This document shows positions 1 to 7,499 of a stretch of 64,000 nucleotides of DNA, piece after piece (position 1 is the stretch's first letter; each line of letters opens with the position of its first letter). Source of the stretch: Flavobacteriales bacterium (lineage in GTDB: Bacteria; Bacteroidota; Bacteroidia; Flavobacteriales_F; PHOS-HE28); the NCBI GenBank assembly GCA_019638085.1, contig JAHBUL010000006.1:124001-188000 (forward strand), given 5' to 3'. The notes beneath the pieces are model-generated. The model made no database searches, was not told the origin of the DNA, and saw only the letters and a program-made list of their open reading frames with translations. A program made the translations under genes and the position numbers.

Positions 1-14
1 GGGTTTGGTTGGTT

Positions 15-79
15 GTGAATACGGCCATTCGAGTGCCTCAGGGACCGTATTCACCGAGTGCCTAAACGCACCGTATGAG
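15..79. promoter_or_regulatory. Repeat-rich upstream region of fumarylacetoacetase
   Basis: A perfect 10-bp inverted repeat, GTGAATACGG (15-24) and CCGTATTCAC (45-54), lies upstream of the fah start. An imperfect direct repeat overlaps it: CGAGTGCCT at 30-38 and 55-63, each followed by ACCGTAT about 14-15 nt later. Such symmetry suits an operator or activator site, but no regulator is identified and the region is cut by the window edge. Confidence 0.4.
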
Positions 80-111
80 AGAAACCGGCGCGCGATTGCG
101 ATCTTTGCGCC

Positions 112-1395
112 ATGACCGACCCCAATAATTCCTCGAATAATTCCACTTTGCGATCTTGGTTGAAGGTCCCTGCCAACAGCGACTTCCCTATCCAGAACAT
201 TCCATTCGGCATCTGCAGCACCGAAGGGCACCACCCTCGCCCCTGCACCCGCATCGGCAACCATGTGATCGACCTTGAGGCGCTTTCCGACGCTGACCTG
301 CTGAATGATCTGGGCATTGACAATGCCGTGTTCAGCGCGCCTACTTTGAATCCGCTGATGAAGCATGGCAAGGCCGGCATCCGCCAGCTACGGCAGCGGA
401 TCATGGAGCTGTTCCGATCGGATAACGGCTTTCTACAGGAGCGGACCACCTTGGTGGAGAAGGTCGTGCTGCCTAAAGACCAAGTGAGCATGCACCTGCC
501 GGTACAGGTGGGTGATTACACCGACTTCTACAGCAGCCGCGAGCATGCCACCAACGTGGGCACCATGTTCCGCGGAGCGGAGAACGCATTGATGCCGAAC
601 TGGCTGCACCTGCCCGTGGGCTACCACGGTCGCGCATCGTCCATCGTGGTGAGCGGAACAGCCATCCAGCGTCCCATGGGCCAAATGCGTCCCAACCCCG
701 AGGAGCCGCCGGTCTTCGGCCCTTCCAAGCAATTGGACATTGAACTCGAAACGGCCTTCATCACTTTTGAAGGGCGGCCCTTGGGAGAGCGCATCGATGT
801 GGACGAGGCGGAGGACTTCATCTTCGGCATGGTGCTCTTCAACGACTGGAGCGCACGCGATATCCAGGCCTGGGAATACGTGCCATTGGGTCCCTTCCTT
901 GGGAAGAGCTTCGGTAGCAGCATGAGCCCGTGGATCGTGACGATGGATGCCTTGGAGCCCTTCCGCACGAAAGGCCCCGCACAGGATCCCACGCCCCTGC
1001 CCTACTTGCGCCACTCCGGTGAGCATAGCTTCGACATCACGCTGGAGGCAGCCTTGATCCCGAACAATGCCGAGGAGACCGTGATCTGCCGCACCAACTT
1101 CAAGCATCTGTACTGGAGCATGGCCCAGCAATTGGCCCACCACACGGTGAACGGTTGCAACGTGCGGGCTGGCGATGTAATGGCCAGCGGCACCATCAGC
1201 GGTCCCACACCGGAGAGCTTCGGCAGCTTACTGGAGCTGAGCTGGCGCGGTACCAAACCACTCACACTGAAGGATGGCAGCGAACGCAAATTCCTGGAGG
1301 ACGGTGACACCGTAGTGATCCGCGGGCATTGCGAGCGCGACGGCCTGCGCATCGGCTTCGGGGAAGTACGGGGTGAGATCTTGCCTGCGCGGTAA
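112..1395 (+). CDS. fahA: Fumarylacetoacetase
   Basis: This is the last enzyme of tyrosine/homogentisate catabolism, splitting fumarylacetoacetate into fumarate and acetoacetate in the cytosol. The 427-residue length fits the family. The motif DFYSSREHATNVG carries the general-base His (about residue 145). DIELE supplies metal-ligand glutamates (about 211 and 213), and FNDWSARD supplies the metal-binding Asp (about 245). The start is ATG at 112, preceded by GATCTTTG, a near match to the Bacteroidota -7 box, with only 4 nt between box and ATG. Other tyrosine-degradation genes are not visible here and may lie off the left edge. The identification is secure from whole-length family resemblance. 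Confidence 0.95.
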   Translation: MTDPNNSSNNSTLRSWLKVPANSDFPIQNIPFGICSTEGHHPRPCTRIGNHVIDLEALSDADLLNDLGIDNAVFSAPTLNPLMKHGKAGIRQLRQRIMELFRSDNGFLQERTTLVEKVVLPKDQVSMHLPVQVGDYTDFYSSREHATNVGTMFRGAENALMPNWLHLPVGYHGRASSIVVSGTAIQRPMGQMRPNPEEPPVFGPSKQLDIELETAFITFEGRPLGERIDVDEAEDFIFGMVLFNDWSARDIQAWEYVPLGPFLGKSFGSSMSPWIVTMDALEPFRTKGPAQDPTPLPYLRHSGEHSFDITLEAALIPNNAEETVICRTNFKHLYWSMAQQLAHHTVNGCNVRAGDVMASGTISGPTPESFGSLLELSWRGTKPLTLKDGSERKFLEDGDTVVIRGHCERDGLRIGFGEVRGEILPAR

Positions 1396-1424
1396 AGGAG
1401 GGGTTTGATGATGTGCCATGCTGA

Positions 1425-1602
1425 CTGTCTTATGTCCTATGTCTTATGTCCTGGGTCTTATGTCCTATGTCTTATGTCCTATGTCTTATGTCCTATGTCT
1501 TATGTCCTATGTCTTATGTCCTATGTCTTATGCCGGTTGTCCGATGTCGTATGCCGGGACCTCGCTGGACCCTGCTCAGGACATAAGACAGTCCGCATTG
1601 GA
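1425..1602. repeat. Heptamer tandem array with inverted arm (element A)
   Basis: From 1427 to 1524 there are seven copies of a 14-mer made of two heptamers, GTCTTAT and GTCCTAT; the second copy ends GG instead of AT. Degenerate copies follow to about 1552. A right arm GGACATAAGACAG (1579-1591) is the exact reverse complement of CTGTCTTATGTCC (1425-1437), so the array can fold back. It fills the gap between fahA and relA. The open frames across it (repeats of MSYVLCP) are products of the repeat and are not taken as genes. Confidence 0.9.
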
Positions 1603-1626
1603 CATCCTTCACGTCTCGTAAATTTG
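1597..1626 (+). promoter_or_regulatory. Bacteroidota-type promoter of relA/spoT
   Basis: ATTG (1597-1600), an 18-bp spacer and TAAATTTG (1619-1626) match the Bacteroidota pattern TTTG-N17-23-TAnnTTTG. The ATG of the next gene follows after only 4 nt, so the transcript may be leaderless or nearly so. Confidence 0.6.
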
Positions 1627-1630
1627 AGGC

Positions 1631-3856
1631 ATGGCCAGTACCGTTGAAACCACCCCCGCCATCGATCTGGAGGCGGAGAAGGAACAGATCCTGCGACGCT
1701 ATCGCGGGCTGCTCCGTTCCGTAAGGGGTGAGCGTACCACGGAGAATACGCGCCTGATCCGCAAGGCCTTCAACATCGCCTTGGAAGCGCACAAGGGTCA
1801 GCGGCGGAAGAGCGGTGAGCCCTACATCTACCACCCCATTGCTGTGGCGCGGATCTGCGCTGAGGAGATCGGACTGGGCGTCACCAGCGTGGTGGCTGCA
1901 CTGCTGCACGATACCGTTGAGGACACCGACCTCACCCTGGAGGATGTGCGCGACATCTTCGGGGATACCGTGGCCACCATCATCGATGGGCTCACCAAGA
2001 TCAGCGGGGTGAACTGGCAAACGGACAGCATGCAGGCGGAGAACTTCCGCAAGGTGCTGCTCACCCTGGCGCAGGACGTGCGCGTGATCCTGATCAAGCT
2101 CGCCGACCGCCTGCACAACATGCGCACATTGGAGAGCATGGCGCGCGAGAAGCAACTGAAGATCGCCAGCGAAACGCTCTTCCTGTACGCGCCATTGGCG
2201 CACCGTTTAGGGCTATACAACATCAAGAGTGAATTGGAAGATCTTTCCCTGCGTTCCAAGGAACCGGAGATCTACCATGATATTGAGCAGCGCCTGAAGA
2301 AAGGTGAATCCGTGCGCCGCCGCTTCATCAGCCGCTTCATCCTCCCCATCCGCCAAGCATTGGCCAAGGAGGGCTTCGATTTCGAGATCAAGGGGAGGCC
2401 CAAGAGCATCTACAGCATCTATCAGAAGATGCTGACCAAGCACGTCACTTTCGACGAGGTGTACGACCTCTTCGCCATCCGTATCATCGTGGAGAGCACG
2501 CCAGAATTGGAGAAGGCGGATTGCTGGAAGGTCTATTCGATCGTTACCGATTTCTACCAGCCCAGCCCGGACAGGCTGCGTGATTGGATCAGCCTGCCCA
2601 AGGCCAATGGCTATGAGAGCTTGCACACCACGGTGATGAGCCCCGGTGGCAAATGGGTGGAAGTGCAGATCCGCAGCCGACGCATGGACCATGTGGCCGA
2701 GATGGGCCTGGCCGCACACTACCGCTATAAGGGGGAAGAGGACCATGTACATGCCATGGAGGGCATGCTGAACAAGATCCGCGAGATCCTCGCCGATCCC
2801 GGCAGCAATGCGCTCGATTTCGTGAACGACTTCAAGCTGAACCTGTTCAACGATGTGATCATGGCCTTCACCCCGAAAGGGGAAATGCGCAACCTGCCAG
2901 TGGGTGCCACGGCCTTGGATTTCGCCTTCGACATCCACAGCCAGATCGGGCGCCACTGCATCGGTGCCAAGGTGAACCACAAGCTGGTGCCCATGAGCCA
3001 TGTGCTGCGCAACGGCGACCAAGTGGAAGTGATCACCAGCCGCAAGCAGCAACCACAGCAAGAGTGGTTGAACTACGTGGTGACCGCACGTGCGCGACAC
3101 AAGATCAAGCAGGCGCTGCGTGAGCAGAAGCGCAAGCTGGCGATCGTGGGCAAGGAGACCGTGCAACGCAAACTACGCGCCTGGGGTGCGAAGGTGAACG
3201 ATGAGAACGTGGCCGTTCTGGAGGATCATCTCCTGGCCTCTTCGCCCATGGACCTATACTGGAAGATCGCTCGGGAACGCCACGACCTGGACGCCATGCC
3301 CACGCCTAAGGTGAAGAACGGCCGACTGATCCTGCCCAAGGGTGAACGTGCCAAGGATGAGCGTCCGCTCGAGGAGATCGTGGCGGAGATCCGCGGTACA
3401 CAAGGTGGTACCCTCACCATCGGGGACGAGCTGCAGAGCATGGAATACAAGCTATCGCCCTGTTGCCACCCGATACCCGGCGACGATGTATTCGGCTTCA
3501 TCACGCCGGGTGATGGCATCCGCATCCACCGGGTGAACTGCCCCAATGCGGTGCAGCTGATGAGCAACTTCGCCATGCGGATCGTGAAGGCCCGTTGGAA
3601 AGGCAAGGACAGCGTGGAATTCCTCGCAGGCATCCAGTTCAGCGGTATCGATGCGGTGGGCTTGGTGAACCGGATCACCAACATCATCAGCCACGAGAAC
3701 AACGTGAACATGCGCAGCATCAGCTTCGAGAGCAAGGACGGCATCTTCGAAGGCAAGGTGATGGCCTATGTACATGATGCCGAGCACCTCCACTCACTGG
3801 TGGACAAGCTCCGCGAATTGCCGGAGGTGAAGCGGGTGGAGCGGATCGATCATTGA
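1631..3856 (+). CDS. relA: Bifunctional (p)ppGpp synthetase/hydrolase, RelA/SpoT family
   Basis: Makes and degrades the stringent-response alarmone (p)ppGpp. The 741 residues follow the long RSH layout. An HD hydrolase domain at the N-terminus has LLHDTVEDTD near residue 92 and ADRLHNMRTL after it, so hydrolase activity is probably intact. A synthetase domain follows (GRPKSIYSIYQKM, YDLFAIRII, ANGYESLHTTV). A TGS domain comes next (AFTPKGEMRNLPVGATALDF), then a conserved Cys-Cys-His segment (LSPCCHPIPGDD) and a C-terminal ACT domain. The start is ATG at 1631, four bases after a good -7 box. It is the only RSH gene in the window. Downstream it converges with the 4016-4426 gene across element B. 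Confidence 0.95.
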   Translation: MASTVETTPAIDLEAEKEQILRRYRGLLRSVRGERTTENTRLIRKAFNIALEAHKGQRRKSGEPYIYHPIAVARICAEEIGLGVTSVVAALLHDTVEDTDLTLEDVRDIFGDTVATIIDGLTKISGVNWQTDSMQAENFRKVLLTLAQDVRVILIKLADRLHNMRTLESMAREKQLKIASETLFLYAPLAHRLGLYNIKSELEDLSLRSKEPEIYHDIEQRLKKGESVRRRFISRFILPIRQALAKEGFDFEIKGRPKSIYSIYQKMLTKHVTFDEVYDLFAIRIIVESTPELEKADCWKVYSIVTDFYQPSPDRLRDWISLPKANGYESLHTTVMSPGGKWVEVQIRSRRMDHVAEMGLAAHYRYKGEEDHVHAMEGMLNKIREILADPGSNALDFVNDFKLNLFNDVIMAFTPKGEMRNLPVGATALDFAFDIHSQIGRHCIGAKVNHKLVPMSHVLRNGDQVEVITSRKQQPQQEWLNYVVTARARHKIKQALREQKRKLAIVGKETVQRKLRAWGAKVNDENVAVLEDHLLASSPMDLYWKIARERHDLDAMPTPKVKNGRLILPKGERAKDERPLEEIVAEIRGTQGGTLTIGDELQSMEYKLSPCCHPIPGDDVFGFITPGDGIRIHRVNCPNAVQLMSNFAMRIVKARWKGKDSVEFLAGIQFSGIDAVGLVNRITNIISHENNVNMRSISFESKDGIFEGKVMAYVHDAEHLHSLVDKLRELPEVKRVERIDH

Positions 3857-3860
3857 TGCA

Positions 3861-4000
3861 GTTGTCTTTTGTCCGTTGTCAGGACTTCCTGAACCTTTTC
3901 CGCAACTTTCAGGTCCGGAACTCTTGGCGGATCTTGATGCACGGGTGGTAACGAACATGCGTCTACGGATCGGATAATAGCACGCCGGACAACGGACAAC
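3861..4000. repeat. Heptamer repeat pair with inverted arms (element B)
   Basis: The left part reads GTCTTTT, GTCCGTT, GTCAGGA from 3864 at an exact 7-bp step. The right part is two tandem GGACAAC heptamers (3987-4000). TTGTCCGTTGTC (3869-3880) and GACAACGGACAA (3988-3999) are perfect 12-bp inverted arms separated by 107 bp. It lies between two convergent genes and could act as a two-way terminator. Nothing coding is seen in the interior. Confidence 0.75.
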
Positions 4001-4015
4001 TAGAGCACCCAGCAC

Positions 4016-4426
4016 CTACTCCCTCGAATACTTATGCGGATCCTTATGATCGTCCTCGATCTGCATTTTCACCGACCACATCTTCAGGCCTAGCATGGCC
4101 AGTTCGCGGTGCCCTTTGCTTAGCAGCCATTGGAAGGCTTCATCGTCGCCGCCGCATTCGGCCACCTTCCGCAGCACTAGCATATCGTGTGTCTCCAGCC
4201 ATTCCAGCGCTTTTTCATCGCCCTCTATCCCGCGGATCACCGCCATCAGGTGGGCCTGGCGGTTCTCCATGAGCCACTTTCGGGCATCGGCCTTCAGGTG
4301 CAGGGCGAACACGAAGATGCCGAGCTCGGGATAACCGTTCTTAGTGAGCCAATCACGGATCACTGTATTGCCACTGATGGCCTCTCCCCAGGCAACGAGG
4401 ATCTTGGCGGGGTATTGAAGACGCAT
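4016..4426 (-). CDS. Small conserved-looking hypothetical protein
   Basis: A 136-residue soluble protein with no signal peptide or membrane segment. It is rich in charged residues and helices and appears to be built from short alpha-helical repeats, with units containing KALEWLETHD, EAFQWLLSKGH and DARKWLMENRQ. This resembles a small helical-repeat protein, but I do not recognise a named domain. The ATG at 4426 is preceded by TATCTTCA (4433-4440 on the minus strand), consistent with its own promoter. It converges with relA. Function unknown. Confidence 0.7.
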   Translation of the reverse strand: MRLQYPAKILVAWGEAISGNTVIRDWLTKNGYPELGIFVFALHLKADARKWLMENRQAHLMAVIRGIEGDEKALEWLETHDMLVLRKVAECGGDDEAFQWLLSKGHRELAMLGLKMWSVKMQIEDDHKDPHKYSRE

Positions 4427-4432
4427 AAGGTG

Positions 4433-4440
4433 TGAAGATA
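4433..4440 (-). promoter_or_regulatory. Candidate -7 box for the 4016-4426 gene
   Basis: TATCTTCA on the minus strand, 6 nt upstream of the ATG at 4426. It is close to the TAnCTTYG form seen repeatedly in this window. No clear -33 element. Confidence 0.4.
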
Positions 4441-4497
4441 ACGGGAGGAAGCATGAAGGCCGCTATGCGAAGCGTAACCTCTGCACCCTATAGCGCA

Positions 4498-5532
4498 TTA
4501 TGGGTTCCTTGATATCACTAAGGGTGTTGACCATGATCCGATCCTGACGAAATATAGACCCTCCGGGAGTGTCGAAACATTCACACTTCCTGCGTCTGAT
4601 ACCACGGTCTCAAGTATCCGACGACCACTGCCATCCATGATGCACAACGTTCCCTTTCCAGGCAAATGCACGCGGATGTGATCGCTGGCAGGGTTGGGTT
4701 CCAACCCAAAGGTCGGCCTGGTGTAGGAGGGTATATCGGTTGAACAATTGATGGGCTCGAATGAAAGCAGACCTGATTGCGTGTTAGGGATCATCAGTTC
4801 GCCATGGTAGTTGTCGAAGTGGATGAAACCCGGATTGTCCAACCCGCTAAACAGAACGGTGCCTGGTCCAGTAAGGTCCGCTGGATAGGCTACCACTTGA
4901 TCGGGGAACCAGGTGGAGATAAGGATCCTGCCTAGGCAATCGATCGTAATTCCGTGGATGTTCGTGTAGGTCGTCTGTAACAACAGGGTATCCTCCCCGG
5001 TGTTCAGGTCAATAGCATGAATGCCGGCATTCGTACCCCATGCACCAACAAGAAGGCGATCGTTCACGGGATCATATACAATACCGCACGGTTCCCATCC
5101 GAGCGAAAGGCTCAGGAAAGTGCTGCTGCCGTTCATAGCATTGATCTTCCAGATGCTTTGGTCGTTGCGATCCGTTGCGTAAAGCCACGGTCCATTAGTG
5201 GTCAGTCCCCAGAGATCTTGGCCGAAGCCCACGTTCACATTGATGCTTGCGGCGGTCGAAGGGAAGCGCCAAGCAATCAATCCCCCCGACGCATGTACAC
5301 AAAAAAGACTGTCGCCCTTTACCAACAGGTCGCGCGGAAGAAAAGCTGTACCCACCCATGAAGTTGAATTACCACCAACAATATTTCGGATGCCCCAAGG
5401 CGATCCCGCTTCGGCAACGTAGTATCGATCGTAGATGGGGTCGTAGGCAGCACTGTTCGGCGATACGAACGCGACCTGTCCGAACGCTACGACGGGAATT
5501 GTGAGCGTGGCAAATAAGATGTAGAGGCGCAT
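4498..5532 (-). CDS. Secreted beta-propeller-like protein with T9SS sorting domain
   Basis: A 344-residue exported protein. An N-terminal signal peptide (MRLYILFATLTIPVVAFGQ) is followed by repeated blades with the flavour of NHL/SMP-30 propellers (ATDRNDQSIWKINA, GIVYDPVNDRLLVG, GITIDCLGRILIST). The C-terminus is a typical type A T9SS sorting domain (GLEPNPASDHIRVHLPG, then MDGSGRRI and LPEGLYFVRI). It is likely transported over the outer membrane by the type IX system and either anchored or released. The start at 5532 is supported by the signal peptide and by TATCTTCG at 5559-5566. The ligand or substrate is unknown. Confidence 0.85.
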   Translation of the reverse strand: MRLYILFATLTIPVVAFGQVAFVSPNSAAYDPIYDRYYVAEAGSPWGIRNIVGGNSTSWVGTAFLPRDLLVKGDSLFCVHASGGLIAWRFPSTAASINVNVGFGQDLWGLTTNGPWLYATDRNDQSIWKINAMNGSSTFLSLSLGWEPCGIVYDPVNDRLLVGAWGTNAGIHAIDLNTGEDTLLLQTTYTNIHGITIDCLGRILISTWFPDQVVAYPADLTGPGTVLFSGLDNPGFIHFDNYHGELMIPNTQSGLLSFEPINCSTDIPSYTRPTFGLEPNPASDHIRVHLPGKGTLCIMDGSGRRILETVVSDAGSVNVSTLPEGLYFVRIGSWSTPLVISRNP

Positions 5533-5558
5533 AGAGCAAGGGGGGGTATAAGGAGTTC

Positions 5559-5566
5559 CGAAGATA
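5559..5566 (-). promoter_or_regulatory. -7 box upstream of the 4498-5532 T9SS gene
   Basis: TATCTTCG on the minus strand, 26 nt before the ATG. The identical octamer precedes the fdhA start (10365-10372) and the 16310 gene (16284-16291). Confidence 0.45.
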
Positions 5567-5639
5567 CAGGCGAAAACTACCCAGATGAATAGGGAAGACG
5601 GAATAGGTCGTAGCCGATGTCGGCACTCAGGTTACACCA

Positions 5640-5843
5640 TTAGCCGACCCGATCCAACTCTACATTGGCCATGCGGCTTCGGAGAAGCAAGGGGGCTTTT
5701 GTGAGAGGGCACCACCTGTCCCGCATCAGCGGGATGGCCTCGCCATCGTGCCTGCCTTCCGTAAAGACTGGCACGTCGCTGGTGATCAGGTTCAGCATGA
5801 GTTCCGGGAAGTGGAAGGTACTGTTGAGGATGCCGGGCTTCAC
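5640..5843 (-). pseudogene. 3'-end remnant of a formate dehydrogenase alpha gene
   Basis: Read on the minus strand from GTG at 5843, the first 23 codons (VKPGILNSTFHFPELMLNL and the next few residues) nearly repeat the C-terminal part of the intact FdhA (VKPGILSSTFHFPEIMLNL). Roughly nine in ten bases agree by eye over about 70 bp. After an insertion, HDGEAI still resembles HDSEAM of FdhA; beyond that the similarity is lost before a stop at 5640. No Mo-binding domain is present. The stop codon of the neighbouring T9SS gene (TGA, 5840-5842) lies exactly at the edge of the homology, so this marks a rearrangement breakpoint. It is a gene fragment and not a functional gene. Confidence 0.8.
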
Positions 5844-7465
5844 TCCTTGATCAACTTCCCACAGATTGTCCTGCCGCTGCGTGTAACTACGCGGTACAGA
5901 TAGACACCACTTGATAGTGTGCTGAGGTCAACACGTATATCCGTCGCTGAGAGCGTGGTGCTCTTGATCCGCTTTCCGAACAGGTCAACGACAATAAGGC
6001 TAGCTCCGAGGAAATGATCGGGAAATCGTACGGTTGTGAAACTACTTGTCGGGTTAGGAAAGATCAAGAGTTCATCTGACCAGCCAAGTTCGGAGACGCC
6101 AACTTCGAACAAACAGGCGTCCACCATTTGCGGGCCATAAGCTAATGAGTCGTTCAGGTACAACGACTGGGAGATCATCGGGGGAGCGAACTCATCGAGC
6201 ACCACATCAACCAATGAGAGGGGAAATGTCGTTGCGGTCAACACACCATTCGCAGGCATAATGCAATCATTGATCCCGGTAGAGTCCAACCCGCTTAAAT
6301 AATAGTACACCGACCAATTCTGGATAAGCTGGGTGCCCGTGAGCATCGTGAAAGTATTGTCCTCGTTCTCAACAAGGTCAACGAGCCACTCGTAATTCTC
6401 ATTACCGTAAGCGCGCTCCCATTGCGCGGTGCCCAAGGAGTCCACTTTGAAGAAGTACACGTCTGAACCGCCACCACTATCAGGCATCTGCGCTGTTAGT
6501 ACAAAACCGTGATCATGCGTGGGGACAATGCCCGCCCCCCAAGTCGGCAATGGAAACGACATAGTATAGCGTTTGCTCCACAATGGAATACCGGCTGTAT
6601 CCATCTCAAGGATGTAGATGCTGGAGGTGTCCATCGCACTGACAACATAATGCCCGTCCACCTTCACACAACCCGTAAGCATCCCTTGGAAACCATCGAT
6701 CCGCTTCGACCAAAGCGTTGAACCATCTGGGTCGATCTTCGTCAGAATACAGTTGTCACTGATGACCAGCAACGCGGTGTCGACATGGAATCCCAGCAAT
6801 GTTTCGCCGTTCAGACCGACGCAGGATGCGATATGCCAGGCATGTCTTTGATCTAGATGATAGGTCTTGCTCCAAAGAACATTTCCGAGGCCATCCAATT
6901 TCATGATCACGGGTGCACTGGAATCGGCCGTTGTCGTTCTAAGCCCCGTGATCAAATAACCGTCGTCAGGAGTTTCTTCAAAGGCTTGGTCCATTGCTCC
7001 GGCAAAGCTGAATGCATAACTGGGGTTAGCATATTGGATCTGCCGGTTCCAATTGATCGACCCCAGCGAGGTGGTATTGAAAACACGTATCGAAGGCCGA
7101 TATCCTCCGTTGTACGGATTGCTGCCGAACAGAAAGGCAAAGGTTCCGTCCGAACGTGTCCGTGATAAAGCTCCCCATTGCATGACATTCACCAATGAGC
7201 CGGCCGAAAAGGCTCTCGTGAGCATCGCATTGCCTAAGGAGTCGAATCTCGTGAATTGAAAGCCATCGATGTATCCCAGACCATAACGAACTGTCGAGCA
7301 GATAAGGAATCCACTCGGACCAGTGATTGGTTCCAAATTTCCCATATCGCTTTCATAGGCAAAGCTCTTGTTGAACAGAGATTGAGCGGATGAGGGTAAT
7401 GTTATAAGTACTGAAGAAGCAACCACCAGTTGCCTGAGTGATCCGAAGCATTCTATCAATGGCAT
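5840..7465 (-). CDS. Large secreted protein with T9SS sorting domain
   Basis: A 541-residue exported protein whose N-terminal hydrophobic segment ends in SSAQS, a likely signal peptidase site. The body has repeated motifs of the type LDGLGNVLWSKTY, IDPDGSTLWSKR, MDTAGIPLWSKRY and VDSLGTAQWERAYG. These repeat about every 50-60 residues, as in propeller or tachylectin-like repeat proteins of Bacteroidota. The C-terminus is a T9SS type A domain (LLIFPNPTSSFTTVRFPD, VVDLFGKRI, LSSGVYLYRV). It lies between intact fdhA and the fdhA remnant, and its last codons abut the remnant. The position may therefore result from insertion or recombination. Ligand unknown. Confidence 0.85.
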   Translation of the reverse strand: MPLIECFGSLRQLVVASSVLITLPSSAQSLFNKSFAYESDMGNLEPITGPSGFLICSTVRYGLGYIDGFQFTRFDSLGNAMLTRAFSAGSLVNVMQWGALSRTRSDGTFAFLFGSNPYNGGYRPSIRVFNTTSLGSINWNRQIQYANPSYAFSFAGAMDQAFEETPDDGYLITGLRTTTADSSAPVIMKLDGLGNVLWSKTYHLDQRHAWHIASCVGLNGETLLGFHVDTALLVISDNCILTKIDPDGSTLWSKRIDGFQGMLTGCVKVDGHYVVSAMDTSSIYILEMDTAGIPLWSKRYTMSFPLPTWGAGIVPTHDHGFVLTAQMPDSGGGSDVYFFKVDSLGTAQWERAYGNENYEWLVDLVENEDNTFTMLTGTQLIQNWSVYYYLSGLDSTGINDCIMPANGVLTATTFPLSLVDVVLDEFAPPMISQSLYLNDSLAYGPQMVDACLFEVGVSELGWSDELLIFPNPTSSFTTVRFPDHFLGASLIVVDLFGKRIKSTTLSATDIRVDLSTLSSGVYLYRVVTRSGRTICGKLIKE

Positions 7466-7499
7466 TTCGACTTCAAAATTGAGGTTGCCCGATTTGAGG

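Noticed and set aside
1405-1647. Two overlapping ORFs across element A encoding repeats of MSYVLCP
   Set aside because: The frames stay open only because the repeat unit has no stop. No start signal or domain supports them; the region is noncoding repeat.
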